DNA of 64,000 nucleotides. Source: Burhinus oedicnemus (taxonomy: Eukaryota; Chordata; Aves; Charadriiformes; Burhinidae). A program made the translations under genes and the position numbers. Under the pieces are notes generated by a model. That model was not told the DNA's origin, made no database searches, and saw only the letters and a list, made by a program, of their open reading frames with translations. The DNA lies in assembly GCA_008921705.1 (NCBI GenBank), contig VFFE01006564.1, positions 81,173-145,172 on the forward strand, given 5' to 3'. This document shows, in pieces, positions 1-13,714 of the stretch (position 1 is its first letter; every line of letters begins with the position of its first letter).

Positions 1-3000
1 ATGAACTCTGGTTCACCCTAGTACTGCTATCTGTTTTCACCTCGGGGCTGCATTCCTCCAAATGATGTCTATTGACTTGGTAATTTAACCCTGGTCTCCC
101 TTCACATGATTATATCATTCTTAGAAACTTCAGTTGACTTTGTAACAGAACAGGTCTTCTTTGCAGGTTCGAGTGCTTTCTAGGATGCTGTGATGTTCCT
201 CACAAATTCCCCTGCACTCCAGGTATCACCTGGAGTATCACCAGATATCACTCTGCTTGGATGCAGAGTGATGCAACACTCCATGGATTTTGCATGGTCA
301 CAAGCACAAGAAGCAAGTTCCAACACCAATAGACCACTTGCTCATTCCTCTTGCTTGTTGTTGTTCATGAGAAGGACAGAAATCATAAACCACAATTATA
401 AGCAAAATATCTATGCCACGTTCTCATGCAATTCCCATCAAAATAGCATGGAAGAACTTTGTGGTCTTTGGGGCAAAACCTTAGAAACACAGGAAAGAGC
501 TATCTCCTCATACGTAGAAACTGAGGCACAGGACACCTTCCAATTTTTAAGAGGAGACAGAAGTTTGGGGTGTCAAAGATATGTCATATACAAGGGATTT
601 TCCACCCCTCAGTCCCTGGAATGAACTCTGCTCAGAGAGGCCAACTTGAACGGCTGCCTGAATCCTGCAGAAACAGAATAGGCCAAATGGTCAGATGCTG
701 AACCATCGGTAGTCATACTCCCAGAATGGCCATCAGCTGCCACTTTGACAGGAATCCAGCATTGTTTGGTGGCATTTACCTTAGGGGACAGACATTCTCG
801 GCATCAGGGAAAGCAATTTAAGCTTTCAGATCTCTGTATGTATGTTTATTGCTTTTTTGTGTGTTCAAGAATTATTCATATCACACCTTATAGTCTGAGT
901 CAGCTTAATTAGCATTGGAAAGGTCATCTAAGTAACTCAGGTAAATGAAGTACAGGAAGTCTTACACCATTTCCCTTCCTTGCTACAGGAGGAAAAGTCT
1001 AAGTACCTCTATGCTTGTGCTTGGCTATATTTTTGGTCCATGGAGATGCCATTATTAGCTGTGATTGCTTAAGATATTGCCACCACCCATTCTCCAATCA
1101 GAGGTTAGTTTCCCTGTGGCAGGGGAAACAGAAACAAACATTTGTTGGCTCTTTGGGTGCCATTGCCTATATATGGTGTATTAGCTTAAAACATCAATTA
1201 TTCTTTGCTCAGGCAGTCAAAACAAAGGTGGTGTGCAGAAGTAAGGCTTCTGTAAATTGTATACCTTTACCTGTAGCCAGATGAGTAACCTTCCAAAACA
1301 GTGCTTCTACAGTTTCTATGGCTATGCAATGTGTTCGAAAATGAGTAGAAACCACTTAATTAGATAGGAACACTGGCTCTCAGGCAGTGTGCTCCTAGAG
1401 ATATCAAATTTTGTAATGTGTATTTAGTAGTATGTTATTGAGATGATATTTAGTTAGCTTTACCCTCATAAATCACATATCTCATTGCATGACCTAACTG
1501 GATTGTTCCAATTTTGTTTCAGTAATATTTCATAGCCTAGGCAAAGCTATTCCTATATAGAACAAGCTGCCTTTCATACAATTCATGCCTATCTCCTACA
1601 AGTATTGCTTTGCCTGATATTTCTATGTCTCATCCAGTAGCTCCCAGATTCCTTCTGAGATGGCAAATCTGAGGTAACTATAATCAATTATTATTTGTGT
1701 TCTTGATAACAACAGAAATCATTATGGTTTTGCTGTCTGCAGAGTGCCTGACCATCCTTCCTGGAACTAAGACCCTATAGAAGTGTTCAACCTTCACTAT
1801 CTAAGGATTAAGTCCAGCATTAAAACCTAACTTTTCATTCAGGAAAACTCACTGTGATTTGAGAAAACTGGAAAAAAACTAGAGGGCTTGATTCACTGGT
1901 ATTGGTATGGCAGAGGCCTCTGCCTCTTTCAAGAGTAGTACAGGGATCATAGTCAGCAGGTGCCCAGGAGACTAAAGAGGCAAGGAATACTTTGAATGGT
2001 AGCCATGCCCAATGGAATTATTCATTGTCAGCTCCAGTGCTCCTCCATGTAGCACATAAGTGTATTCACAGTGGCACTTCAGCCTTCCTGGGCAGCCCAT
2101 CCCTTGTTGCAGGAAGCAACAGGACAGAAACAGGACAGACCATGCAGGAAGCAACAAACTGATGAAGCAGGAAGTAAAATGCTAATTGAGTGCCACTTGA
2201 CGAGTGCAGCGCTCAAACAGGAAAGCTAGTTTGCTGGCAAAGAGGATAACCTGTGCAAGCACATTGAAAGTCAGGCTGTTCCAAGTGGATGGAATTCAGT
2301 TTAGGGGATAATTTGACTCAGTACTGAAGAGTCTTCCTGGGGCTGACTATGAAGGCAGGATGAATTCAGATCACAAAGGAAAGACTTGACACGCAATTTG
2401 CATGGATGTTGAAGGCTGGAAAAGGACAATGGAGAGAACTAGACACCTATTCTTACAGGCACAGCCTCAAGCTACTAGCTTCCGTGACTAGCTGACATGA
2501 TGTGATAGCTAGTGAATGCAACAGACCTCCGGGGTCTTGACTCTCAAAGACTGAAGCTGACCCTCACTGTTTGGTCCAGTATGCCAAGGCAAGCAGGCTC
2601 ACACAGCCACCTCTTTCACTTCCTCCCTTCTCCTAGAAACCAGGGGTTTGTAATGGTCCGAGCAACACATTACACGAGCTTTCTGCCCTTTATTTTCTAG
2701 AGGAACAGTTTTTAATCTAGTGATTCTTTGTGAGTGCCTGTCTTCTGCCCTAAGGATAAGCTCTATGCACATTTCAAGAATTGCTTATGTGGTGCAAGTT
2801 ATTCCAGCAGATTATAACATGATAGGGGGATCACTGATAACAGAATACAACGCAGGTGGGAGGCATTGGCTGCAAAAAGTCCAGGACCAGAACAGTAGAC
2901 CCAGGAAAGAGAAGGCTGCAGACAGCCCTGGGAGCAGAGTCAGAGGCAATTTGCGGGCATGGCAGTGTTGTGCAGCTGCCTCTCAACAAGAACCGCATGA

Positions 3001-6000
3001 TGGGGTCAACAAAAGCATGTTTGAGTCACAGCAGAACAGTACAGGGGTTTCTCTCCTCTGTGCTAGCTTTCCTTCATTGCATCATCTCATAATCATGTTT
3101 ATCTCCAGAAGTTACCAGCAACACGTTCCCCCAGAAATACCCCTCTCACATCTGTTTCCACCACCGCTTCCCTGGATTTCAGCAAGACTGCTCACAGGAG
3201 ACAGAAAGCCACTGGAAATTATTGTCCTCGGTGGTCTTGGGAAGCAGCTTACCACGTGTGTAAGCACGGCCAACTCTTGCATTCACAGCAATACATAGTT
3301 CATCTGGGGCTAAACCCACTTTCTCTCTGTCTGCTGAATTGATGCTTACCTATAGCTCAGGATCAGATTGAAGCGTGGGGGTGGTGACACATGCTTGGAG
3401 GCACTTCCAGTAACTCACATGCAAAAGAAAATTCAGAGAGGAACAACTGCCACCCACTGGGAACCACCTGCAGCAGCACAGTCGCTGTGAATGCCACCTC
3501 TCTGCCATCACGGAGCATGTTCAAAGCAGGAGGGTTCCCATGGGTCAAGAACACAGCAGCAAAAACAAGGCAAAGATAATCTGCTGGGTATTAGCGAAAG
3601 CATATGTGTAATAAAAGGTCAGCTAGTTCAGGAGAAGCCCCTTTGATGTTTCAGATCTGCCTGACATCTGAGAAGTCAGCTGCTTTACAGAGTTGGCAGC
3701 AGGAGCTACTGTTTTTCTCAGGCTCTTTTCCCCATGCCTGCGGTGTGCAAAGCAAGGGCATATTCAGTACTGCCGACCAGCCAGACCAGCCTTGAAAACC
3801 CCGCTTGCTGGGACAAGGGCACTCCAAGTCCTGCAGGATTAGTCCAGTCAGTTCTAGGGAGACATGTTTTGACACAAAGAGCCCAGAGTTCATTTTCATT
3901 CCTGTTCGCCTGCCACCCAACCAGTATGTCCCCTTTCTAGCTCAGGCTGGCATCCAAGAACACAGATTCAAAACAGCCCTGCTGCTGGGCTACTGCTGCT
4001 CTGCCTCCTCGGCTCTTCTTCCACCCGAGAGCAGCTAGCACAGCCCCAGCCTTGCTAAGAGGGTTAAACGCCTGAGGACTTTTGCTGGAGGCTGCATGTG
4101 GATCACAACTGAGAAACAAAGGATGCCAACCAGCTCAGGGAGCCACGTCCTTCAGACGGGAGGTGGGGAGCAAAACCTTTGCAATCCTGCTTTTTGGACC
4201 TGTAGCACAGCCTTACTATTGCTAACCAAGTCAAAGTCTAGCTTCAAGGAGTCAGGGCTACTTATAAGCCAGCAGACTGACACCTCAACACCTGACCTGG
4301 CTTTATTCAGTGAGCACGTCTTAATATGCTTTGGTATGATTGTACTTGCATGTGGGGAGGGCACAAGGAGCACGTAGCTGAGTGCAAAGTTAATCCTTCA
4401 TTAGAAAGGCACTTGCTGGCTTCTCAGCTGGTAGGAGGGAGGGAGGCAGATGAAGCCCTGACATTTTGTCTGCATAGAACTGGAGCCATGTACTTCCACA
4501 GAGAGGAAACGGTGCTGGATACTGCCAAGAAAAGGGCTTTGCTGTGCTCAGGTTTCTCTGAATTAGATCTGTTTGGGGATACAGAGAGCAAGCTCCTGCC
4601 ACAAAATCTCTCCTATCCACCTAGCTCTTGGTAACATTTACCTCATGGTTTCCAAGCCCCTACGTCTCCCTTATTTTTGACAGAGCGTGAAGGAAAACTC
4701 CTGTTGACTTTGAAACACCACTGCATTCTCACTTCAGCCAGCAGCGTCAATCTCAAACCTTTTGCAAAGGGAATCCTTTTTGAGGGAGTCCACTTAGAAC
4801 AGGAATCCACTGCCTTGTTCCTCTGGGTAGAGTGCTCCAGTCCTGCCCTGAGAGCTGCATCATGGCTCATCTCAGGTCATTGCATGCGCAACACCAGCAT
4901 CTGCAAAGTCATCTAGACTTGGCTGCGGTCTGCTGTGCTCAACTGAAGCGCAGCTCCACAGCCACTGCACTGGCAGGGCAGCAGAGAGTGCGGCGCACAG
5001 GGAATCAAAGCAGTCTCACCATGACCTTACAAAGTCAGTGAGCTCAGGACAGACAGCAGCCAGCCTCTCTCCCTTCCCTCTTTTGTAAGCCAGTCTCTTG
5101 TAGTGGGGCACAGCGAGTGGCACCTGTCACGGGCTCCATTTTCAATTCCCCAGTTGCTCTGATCCCTCTTCCTCCTCATCTCTGATGGAGGACAGGAGAG
5201 GTTACTGGATCACCTGGTCATTTCTAGCTGTCATCATGCCCCTGACTACTATGATTTAATTCTAGGAAGTGGATTTGGCCCAGCTCCAGAAGCGAAGGAC
5301 TCAAGTCTGACATCAAATCATTTCTCTCCTCCAAAACTCAGATCATGGGCCTCTGCAACTCAGGCAAACATCTCTACGTAGCTCAGACTACTCGCCCACT
5401 TCTTTGTAGATTCTTTGTAGATGACTGTCCCTTACTCCTAAGGGACAACTTCACCTTATAGGATTTTCCAGGTAGGAACTTCTGAGCCAAGCCAGATCAC
5501 TATAAAATAACAATCACACAATCCTGAAAAATGAGCTACACTGACATTTTATATAAAAAAAAAAAGGAAGAAGAACACACTAATCACAACTGGATTCACC
5601 CACGATGTCACTATTGCACTGACAATTATGCCAAACCTCTACATTTTATCAAAACAGAAAAAGGATTTGTTCTTTAATCCCCCATCTCTTCTAACCCAAG
5701 CTAGGCTGAAAGGGATGTCTAGATAGGTGTGTGAAGCCATTTCACATACCTGTAACTTCCATATCTTGTGTCCATAATACTCTCCTGCTTACATAAAGGA
5801 AAGAGAGGGATGAAAATCTCAGAAGTGACAGCTGCAATATAACAAATTACTTTTTCTCCTTCTTATACTGATACAGAGTCCCGATCTGCTAAACTGGGAA
5901 TAACACTTTCACTTGAGAAATGTTGCTCTTACAGGCTCCATTCAAAAGCCCGAGCTGAATTTTTGTCTGAGAAGGAGGCAGAAGACTCCACATCAGTGAG

Positions 6001-7016
6001 CTGCATGCTCCCCACCACTGGCAAAGGAACAAGGAGTTCAGGGGGTACATGACAGCATTTGACAAAAGACCTGAGAAAGCTACCCCTGCTGTGAGATCAG
6101 GCATCATTCCTGCTGCAGGAAATGGAACACTAGGGCAGGCTTTCTAGGGACACGAGGATTAGCCAGGACAGATAAAAATGACAGTAACAGAAAATGAAAT
6201 ACAAGCCATTCATTGCAAATTTAATTCTTCTCTTAGTGATGCCTGTCCTTTTCATTTGCGAGGCTAGTGCTGTCACCAAGGTCAACACAAATGTACTACT
6301 AGCTGCAGGAAATTGGTGAAAAACTGAGCATTTCTGAACATCCCCAGGATTTATGATGGCTTCTGCAAAAGTGCACAGACCTTCATTGTCTTGCCACAAG
6401 CCCCACTTTTACAGCTCAAGTTAGCCATTTAGGATCCTCTCCATTCATCTGCTCTGCCCTCCCCCCCAACCAAGAGAAGCTCTGCCCACACAGCGCTAAC
6501 ACAGAGGGTTTGCTGTAATTTTAGAAGGGGTGAAGAACATCACTCCACTGGTTCTCCTCTCCTAAGAGCACCTCAGTAGTTGAGATGATCTGGCTTTCTT
6601 GCCTATAGTCCAGTTCTCACACTAAATCGCAGAGCTGGTCCAGCCAGAGCAGTTCCCAGTCTCCATCAGTGGTTTGTGCCAAAAGCTGTGCAGGCAGCTG
6701 TGGAACAAAAAGGTGCCAGAAGAGAATACTGGTAAAACAGCACTTCTGAGATTAGCCAGTTCTCTGAAATGTAAGAATATTGCTATTGCATTGTCTGCCA
6801 GCACCACGACACTGCAAAAAATTGTACACTCTGTAGGCACGTTTCAGAATGGGTGGGTTTCACCATCTGTTGCCTGTGCATTGTAGAGAGCACAACAACT
6901 CACTCTGCACATGCTCTGGCAGGTACCAGCAGATAGTAATGTCTCCAGCTCTGGCTCAGAGTGGGCAGATGCAAGCAAATAGGATTTATCAATTCATCAC
7001 TGTGTTGCTTTAGATT
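1..7016. other. unique AT-rich sequence, no gene recognised
   Basis: No recognisable exon, RNA gene or intact mobile element was found. A 192-codon plus-strand frame ending at 3298 is open only from a GTG; its first ATG is internal and it has no family resemblance. Around 500-530 a GAAACTGAGGCACAG stretch recalls the core of the ancient MIR SINE, but it is too short to call. A purine run of 11 A lies near 5560. Confidence 0.5.
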
Positions 7017-7069
7017 TGCGTTGGTATAACTCCACTGAATTCCACAGAGCTAAGCTGGAGTAATACCTT
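7017..7069. repeat. relic of ancient palindromic amniote repeat
   Basis: The motif GGTATAACTCCACTGAATTCC is followed by a degenerate inverted return (CTAAGCTGGAGTAATACC). I recall this type of palindrome, GGTGTAACTCCATTGACTTC and its complement, as a dispersed, very old amniote repeat. Similar relics in this window are at 19730, 49866 and 62728. Decay makes the family name uncertain. Confidence 0.35.
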
Positions 7070-9279
7070 ACTGAATCTGCTGTTCTTTCCCCTCCCCACA
7101 CACACACTCCCCACTCCAACTTACAGCTTTCACACAATGGCTTTGTAAACCCACCTGTCCATAGGCAAAATGTTTTAAGAATGAAGCACTGGCAGAGTAG
7201 ACAGCTTGATGAAAGTTTCTTTCTCAGCAAAACCACCTATGGGGAACCAGAGCATCAAAGACCAGTGACAACACTTAGCACCTAGATTTTTATCCAGAGA
7301 ACTGATTTCCTTTTATAGCAGAGGGCAGGAAGTGTTACCTGTAGTTATTGAATGGACCAAGGAGGGCAAACAACAGGATCCATGTTCCCTGGCTCCCACA
7401 CAGGCTATTCCAATGCCTTATAGAAACTGTAGTTATTTATGAAAACCAACATACAGCTAGGTTAAAGCAGATGAGACTGGCCACCAGGTCGTCTTCTCTC
7501 CATCAAACTCATCCCAATGTAATGTGAGTGGATGATGTCAAAGACGTCAGATTTACGAATGCTGCTGATTTTTCTCTTAGCAACCCTGACAGTTGCCAGG
7601 AAACAACGACTTGCTGTTACTACAGGGACACTGGGTACCAAAGCCACATGCCACACAACACCCACCTGCAAAGGAACGTGAGAAATGCTCACCTTGACTC
7701 TCCCATCACTTCATAGGTGAGGAGGTGGGTAAGGAACATCTCTGCTTAAGTCACAGAAATGACAACAGTGTAAACGAGGCCCAGTGTTCCTGCCACCTCT
7801 GGTCTAAAAAGGGCTCTGACCATCTGGGCAGATCACCAGTAGGCTTGGTATTGCACTACATCCTGCCAGCACCCAGAAGATGTTCCAAGCGCTGGGGAGT
7901 GACATGAATACTAGGGAAAGGTCATAACTTTTGTAAGGGCTGGCAAAGGAAGAACCTTGCAAAATAAAGGATGGCGGAGATGTATCAACCTATTCAGAAA
8001 CACCATCGCTGAAAACCAACACACAGAGGAGGGAAGAGAAGCCCCTTCCTTTGGCTCATTGGATGCCATCACAGTTTATTCTGCAAGGAGCAATATTAGG
8101 GAAAGGATGAGGCATTTTTTCTTCTTTGTTGTTTATTTGGCACATTTCAGGTCTCGAACAGTGCCACATAAACTGCAGGGCTGTGTAATACTAACTAATT
8201 TTGAGGGATCCACCGTTCACGCTAAGGACTGAAAGAACCAACGCCCCACAGAAGCAGAGATAGACAGCCTGCTTCAGAGTTGTATAGGGGTTTATCTGCC
8301 TTGCCCAGCAGCTTGCAGTTTTCCACCGTGCCACCACATTAGCACAGAAAACCAACAGGATGCTATGGAAAAGAGGTTGCCTACACCTTCTCCAGTCTGT
8401 TCATGACCCCCGATACTGTGAACCTATGGCCTTATGCAGAACAGCTACAGGATTCCAGCTCTGACTTTGCAAATGTGTCAATTCTGTCTTCTCCTGCCTC
8501 AGCAGAAGCCAAGTGTCAGTCCAGGCAGAGCTTTTTGGAGAATGAACTGCTACATACATCTGCTAATGGGAGCTCTGAACTTTGACATCAACACAGATTT
8601 CTGTCCCCTCTTAATAGAAGCTGAGTTTCCTTTCCTTGCTATAGAGGAAGAAAAAAGGTCTTAGATGTTTACCTCTGGCCTAAAATTGGTTGACTGTACC
8701 TCACGCTCCAAAGACAAAGTAGGTGGAATTGAAGATGGAAGGGAGGACAGACCCACAGGCACATCCACTATTCCCCATCCCTAGCCTGTGTGGAGGTAAG
8801 CCAAGATGAGCATGGTGTTCTAGCCAAATGGATGGTGCAAAGCCTTCCCTCCTGCAGAGAGAACAGCAGGGGATACTTTGCTGTAGTTCCATGCAAAGTA
8901 GCACAGATCTTTAACACATCCTACCCAGCAGGTGAGGTCAAATGCTACAAAAGACTTCAGACCTGCCACTTTGCCACACATCATAGCCAAGAGGATTATT
9001 TCAGTAAAGGCATATACTAAGCCCTGATCATGTTGTTCCAAAAGTACAGATTACTGCAACATGAGCCATGGGAAAAAAAAAGAAACAGAAAAAAGAAAAA
9101 AAACAGAACATGAAATCCAGCTGACAACAAATCAAGCCAAAACGTTTTTCTCAAAATGGGGAGCAAAACAAAAAATTACTTTTCTTTTTTTGATCAGTTC
9201 AAAGGCTGGTTAGAAACTTTTCACTCAAATCTCTTAACAGAAAATACAGGCAAAATATTTTCTGTAGAATCTGAGCACA
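7070..9279. other. unique sequence, no gene recognised
   Basis: Ordinary mixed-composition DNA. Short open frames are present on both strands but none exceeds chance length or resembles a family. Positions 9070-9115 are A-rich low-complexity DNA (runs of A separated by G or C). Confidence 0.5.
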
Positions 9280-9560
9280 AAGAAGCCATTTGATCTCTTG
9301 GTCCGATCTCCTCATGTTCCATAGGCTTCAATTTCATCCGTTCATTTCTTCACCAAGCACAATGATGAGAGATATTCAGCTAAAGCTTCTACTTTCTGAA
9401 AGCCATCTAGTTTTGAAAACATCAAGAGGTGGTGATACTTCCCTTGATCATTTCCTCCAGGGCATAACTACCAGTTTCACAACAGGCCCTAATTTTCTGT
9501 TCACTTGCACACAAATGAAAAACACTAGATCATTTGGCTCCAACCAGCAGAGGGCACAAA
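9280..9560 (-). mobile_element. ancient CR1/L3-type LINE 3' relic
   Basis: Read on the plus strand, the segment runs TTTGATCTCTTGGTCCGATCTCC, then GAAAGCCATCTAGTTTTGAAAACATC and AAGAGGTGGTGATACTTCCC. From memory this follows the reverse complement of a deep amniote CR1 family shared with turtles and crocodilians (the segment reading GAAAGCCATCCAGTCTTGA). Divergence is high, so the insertion is old. An open frame on the opposite strand here (9290-9718) is antisense to the relic and is not a gene. Confidence 0.5.
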
Positions 9561-12500
9561 CATGCACCTATACCATCCGGTCCATTATATTAAAATTATT
9601 AGCACATTTTGGAGACATCTATCACTGGGGCCATTTATTATTTATCCAGCTCTGGAAAGATATCAGCCCTCAGCTGCAGCTGAGATCATCAGAGGCATTC
9701 TTCCTCCATCCTATCTGATTGAAGAGCAATGGAAATCTTGGCCGGGCTTTCTAACTGTGGGTACCCTGCCAGCTGACCTCACTTGATGCTTCCAACAACC
9801 CTATTTATGCAACCACACAGCCTTCCTCTGCCTTGGGGCAGTTGGCCAGGAAGACGATGGGTAGTCTGGAATTACAGTAAGTTTAGATATGAGGTATGAT
9901 TTGTGTTAGGAATTGGGAGTGTCTTCTTATGGCTGAAATAAGCAGACCTGCATGGTATGGCCAAGGTTTACAAAGCATAATAGTCCAGATGGTCACCAGA
10001 GAAATCAAAGTCTTAGATTTTGAAGAGAGACTAGGAACAAAGATCTAACTTAATGAGAATGAATTTGCTTCTTCTCCTTGGTAAGTCCCAACCTGAATAG
10101 ACAAACTCAACATTTAGCTCGAAACTTCAAATACCAACCAGGGGACAGTGGAACTGGCATTTATATGGTGACTTGAGCTTTCTCTGATATTTAAGGCAGA
10201 CTCAGTAAAGAAAAATTATCTTAGTGAGAAAAATTCTTGAACAGATTCCCTGTGATTCACTGTGTTCCTCGTTCCATCTGTTTCACTTAATATCCAATGT
10301 AGCTACACATTAACCTCACATTTTAAGAATGAATTATGAAGGCTATAGCCAGCTTTATACTCTGCTGTGAAAAGGCTCCATAAGGCTAAGCTAAAAGAAG
10401 TTAACACTTCTAAGTGGTGTCTTTCAGTGTAAACCTGTCAAACTCACCCAGCAGTACAATCCTGGAACACTAACCTGCACACAATAAGCTGTGTCAACTG
10501 TTTGCTTCTGCTGTGCTGCTGTTTCTTTGCTTTTTCTTTATTTTTCCCAATCTTTATTTTCCACTTGTCAGCCAAACCTCAGGCCTGAGTCTTTCATCAG
10601 CCCTACAGTCACAAAACTTGGAGCAATTGCATCTCCCCGCTGCACCCTGTTAGCCCCTTACATACCCACCCCCAGCTTGAAGACCTCTCAGCCGCTGGCA
10701 GGTGGAAGGTGCTGAGAAAGCAGTGGTCGTCCCTTCTGGGTTTGAGGCAGCCAGTGCAAGCCAGGCCTGACACAAACTGTTGGGGAAGGAGAAGATTTGC
10801 TGAGGTGCTTTGCAGCACAGCACAACCCTCAGGAGAGGTTGCAGCAGGGGCAAAAGCTTGCAGGAGGCGTTTTTTAACAGCCTCCTCTGCTACACAGGAG
10901 GGAACTGCTTCCAGCACAGCCCTGACCATCCAGGCCATGCTGTCTTCTCAAGCCTGCTTCTTTACCTCGTGCAAGCACAGAAATCCCCCGCACCCCCAGC
11001 TACCGTCAGAAGTAATTCTGTGACATTTAGGGATTTTCTGCACCAAAAAAATCCTGTAGTTAGGTGGTTAAACGAAGATTTAGACTTATCCTTAATTTTC
11101 AGAGGAAATATCCTGTCCATGATCCTGTATGGTTCTCGCCAACCCAGTGCAATGTAGCACAATGGTATAAGGACCTTCCTTTTCAAAGAAGATGGACTGC
11201 AAGTGAGTGGAAACAGAAGGCCAACTTGTGCTCATCCTTGCATACCTCCAAATTACATTTGGAATGAACTGAATTTTGGTAAGCAAAGTTTCAGTTGTAT
11301 ATCAGTAAGCAAGGCATAACTTGTGTCATTCCAGCTACCATGCAAATAGACCCACCAAGCAAGTTCTCATTATCATTAGTATTTGTGGCACAATTAATCA
11401 TGGTGAGATTCATCTCTCTTAACTTCAGGCACTTGATGTGACCGTCTAGGCTTCTAGAGTTAATGAACAAAACCAGAGGCTTCCAGGACATATCTCAACT
11501 TCATCATAACGTGAACACCTCCATTAGTCCAGACAACTCTTGTTTTTTGTTTCTGAATATCATGGGAGTTGAGATAGCTTGCTCAGAATTAAATGTCTAT
11601 GTGTTTGCTATAGATGCCTATGGTTAAATGAGGTAAATCCTGCTCTGGTTGCCTCTGAGATTGTAAAGGAGTACTCTGATCAGCTTTGTATCTGTGGAAT
11701 TAAAATTAAATGTTTAATCTATCACGGGCTGATATCCATGGCTCCTTGGAGACTAATGACTTTAAGGTTCTACTCAGGGCACTTCATATCTGCCCTGTCT
11801 AATGCCCATCTCAAGAAAAAATTTGAATTGTCAGGATCAACTACTTCATAATAATTTGTGTAGAAGAAAGTATTTCTAAGTACTCGGTTTAGATTAATAT
11901 CACTATTAGGCTGCTGTTGCTTTTCTCCTAACTCTTGGCATACAACACAATTATTGTTTTGGCAACATCTTCTCCAAAACTTAAACCAATAAAGTACCCA
12001 GACCTTGGACAGACCCTAGTATCTGTCTGCCATCTCATCACAGCTGCTGCTGATGGACATTGATTATTAGCTAATTAGCCAATTGACATCCTCTCAGTTT
12101 TATTGTTTTGTTAAGGAGTTTATCATGAGATCTGTCAGACAATCCAAAAAGACTTCATCAGCATGGCACTAATAATTGAACACTTCAGATGAATAATAAA
12201 ATAGAAGAAAAATTTCTTACCACGCGTTCTTCCTACTTCCATCCTGGGGTGACAAAGCACAGTGGATGATGCCTCACAAATCTGTTTCCCTTCTTCAACC
12301 CAAAGACTGTATCTGATTGTATCTAATTTTGATAAAGAAAACATTGCTAGAAATAAGGCTAGAAATTAGAAGAAACATCCTTGTTTACTGGTATTCTGAG
12401 AGTCAATCCAAACCAGCCCTTCAGTAGTCTTAGGTGTCAGTCAGAAGAGTTAACATTCCTGCAAAACTATTGTGCAAGTACATTTTATTTGTCTCCAGTG

Positions 12501-12609
12501 TGCTACTGGCTGAACTTTAAGTGGATTTTCCTGGGCAGGAAGGCACCAGCTGGCCTATAAATTGACCTTCTTCCCTCCTGAAAATAATTACATGTATTTC
12601 GTAGACATT
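9561..12609. other. unique sequence, no gene recognised
   Basis: Nothing recognisable was found. Positions 10600-11000 are locally GC-richer and therefore carry overlapping open frames up to 115 codons on both strands, none with family features or splice context that I could support. Confidence 0.5.
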
Positions 12610-12772
12610 AGATTTGAGATGTACTTCATTAGTTTTGAGATATTCAAAACACAACTGGACTAGGCGCTGACCACCCCGGTCTAGCTTTGAAGTTAGCCCT
12701 AGTTGAAAGAGAGGGTTGGCCAAGATGACCTCTACAGGTCGCTTTTAAAGTAAATTTTACTATGAGTCTTTA
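12610..12772 (+). mobile_element. CR1 LINE 3' end fragment
   Basis: The segment contains ATTCAAAACACAACTGGAC (the end of the CR1 reverse-transcriptase frame), then GGTCTAGCTTTGAAG, GGGTTGGCCAAGATGACC and a decayed terminal repeat TTTTACTATGAGTCT. It is 5'-truncated, as most CR1 copies are. It carries many substitutions relative to the consensus that I remember. Confidence 0.75.
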
Positions 12773-12874
12773 TGGCCGAGAGTCATTTTATAACTTTACA
12801 ACACATAGGCAAATGTGAAGTTCTGAATCCGCAACAGACTAACTCCACAGAGCATCAATGAGAAGCTCTTAAAA

Positions 12875-13050
12875 GCAAGTGTCCTGGTGGGCAGATGCTG
12901 AACACATGCCAGCAGTGCACCCCTGCAGTGATTAAGGTTAACTACATAGCAACCAAGGAAGTAGAAATCAGGTGAAGGAAATTGCCTCTTACACTCTGTT
13001 CATCACATAGGGACTACTGTGTCCTGTTTTGGGTTCCCTAGTTGTCGTAA
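12875..13050 (+). mobile_element. degenerate CR1 LINE fragment, reverse-transcriptase C-terminal region
   Basis: The run CTGGTGGGCAGATGCTGAAC, ATGCCAGCAGTGCAC, ACTACTGTGTCCTGTTTTGGG follows the CR1 order encoding LVD-KLNMSQQC through EYCVQFW. Frame and codons are broken. It is on the same strand as, and probably the 5' half of, the CR1 whose 3' half lies at 13715-14083. Confidence 0.6.
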
Positions 13051-13714
13051 GTGAAAAAAGAGCTTACATTGGGAATGCTAACAGGCAGCAGATAATTGAT
13101 TGCATGTGTGTGGGCTGGTGAACATCTGAAATTGAACTTTTAAACTCAAGCACAATTCTGCTACTTGCTAGCTGAAACCAGTAAGGGATGATCATAAATT
13201 TAGATAGCTCATGGAGTAAACAAAAGCGGCCCAATACTGAATCCTCCTATTAATAAAGAGGCATGAGACAGAACCTCCAATTAGGAGGTCATTCATGTGT
13301 TGTTGTTCTGTACATATGTTACTTAGACTGGAAAACCTAGGTGCCTAACTTCCAGAAAGAAGAGGGGCCACTAAAGATAAGGTTTTCCAAAAAGAAGCAG
13401 GGGTCTTAGAAAGAACAAAATGAAGATATTGATTGAAGGAAAGATCCTGGAAGTGGGAGAAAATCCGGGTGATCTGATTGCTGAGCAGAGACTAATGCTA
13501 CAGGATGCCCAGGGACCTTGACTGGCATGTGCAAGGAGCTGCATAGCAGGAATTGACCTTCCCAGACCAGCAGTGACCTCCCGGCTTGGAAGTGGAGACC
13601 TAGGGATTGTAGCACTGGGTTAGGGGTAGCAAGGAAGCGACTGAGTCCGTGAAACAATCAAAAGGAATAAGAGCTCTACTGTCTTTCATTATTAAATAAA
13701 CCCCAGTTGAATGA
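13051..13714. other. probable insertion splitting a CR1 copy, unclassified
   Basis: About 660 bp separates two same-strand CR1 segments that should be only about 170 bp apart, so roughly 500 bp of foreign DNA is inferred. Near its right end it has ATTATTAAATAAACCCC, which could be an LTR-type polyadenylation site. No clean TG...CA ends or target duplication were found. Confidence 0.35.

Noticed and set aside
490..535. MIR SINE-like GAAACTGAGGCACAG
   Set aside because: Only about 15 bases match the MIR core, with nothing extending the similarity.
2720..3298. 192-codon plus-strand open frame
   Set aside because: It opens at GTG with the first ATG well inside, has no recognisable family or splice context, and its length is roughly what one expects once by chance in 64 kb.
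9290..9718. 142-codon plus-strand frame
   Set aside because: It overlaps, in antisense, the ancient CR1 relic at 9280-9560.
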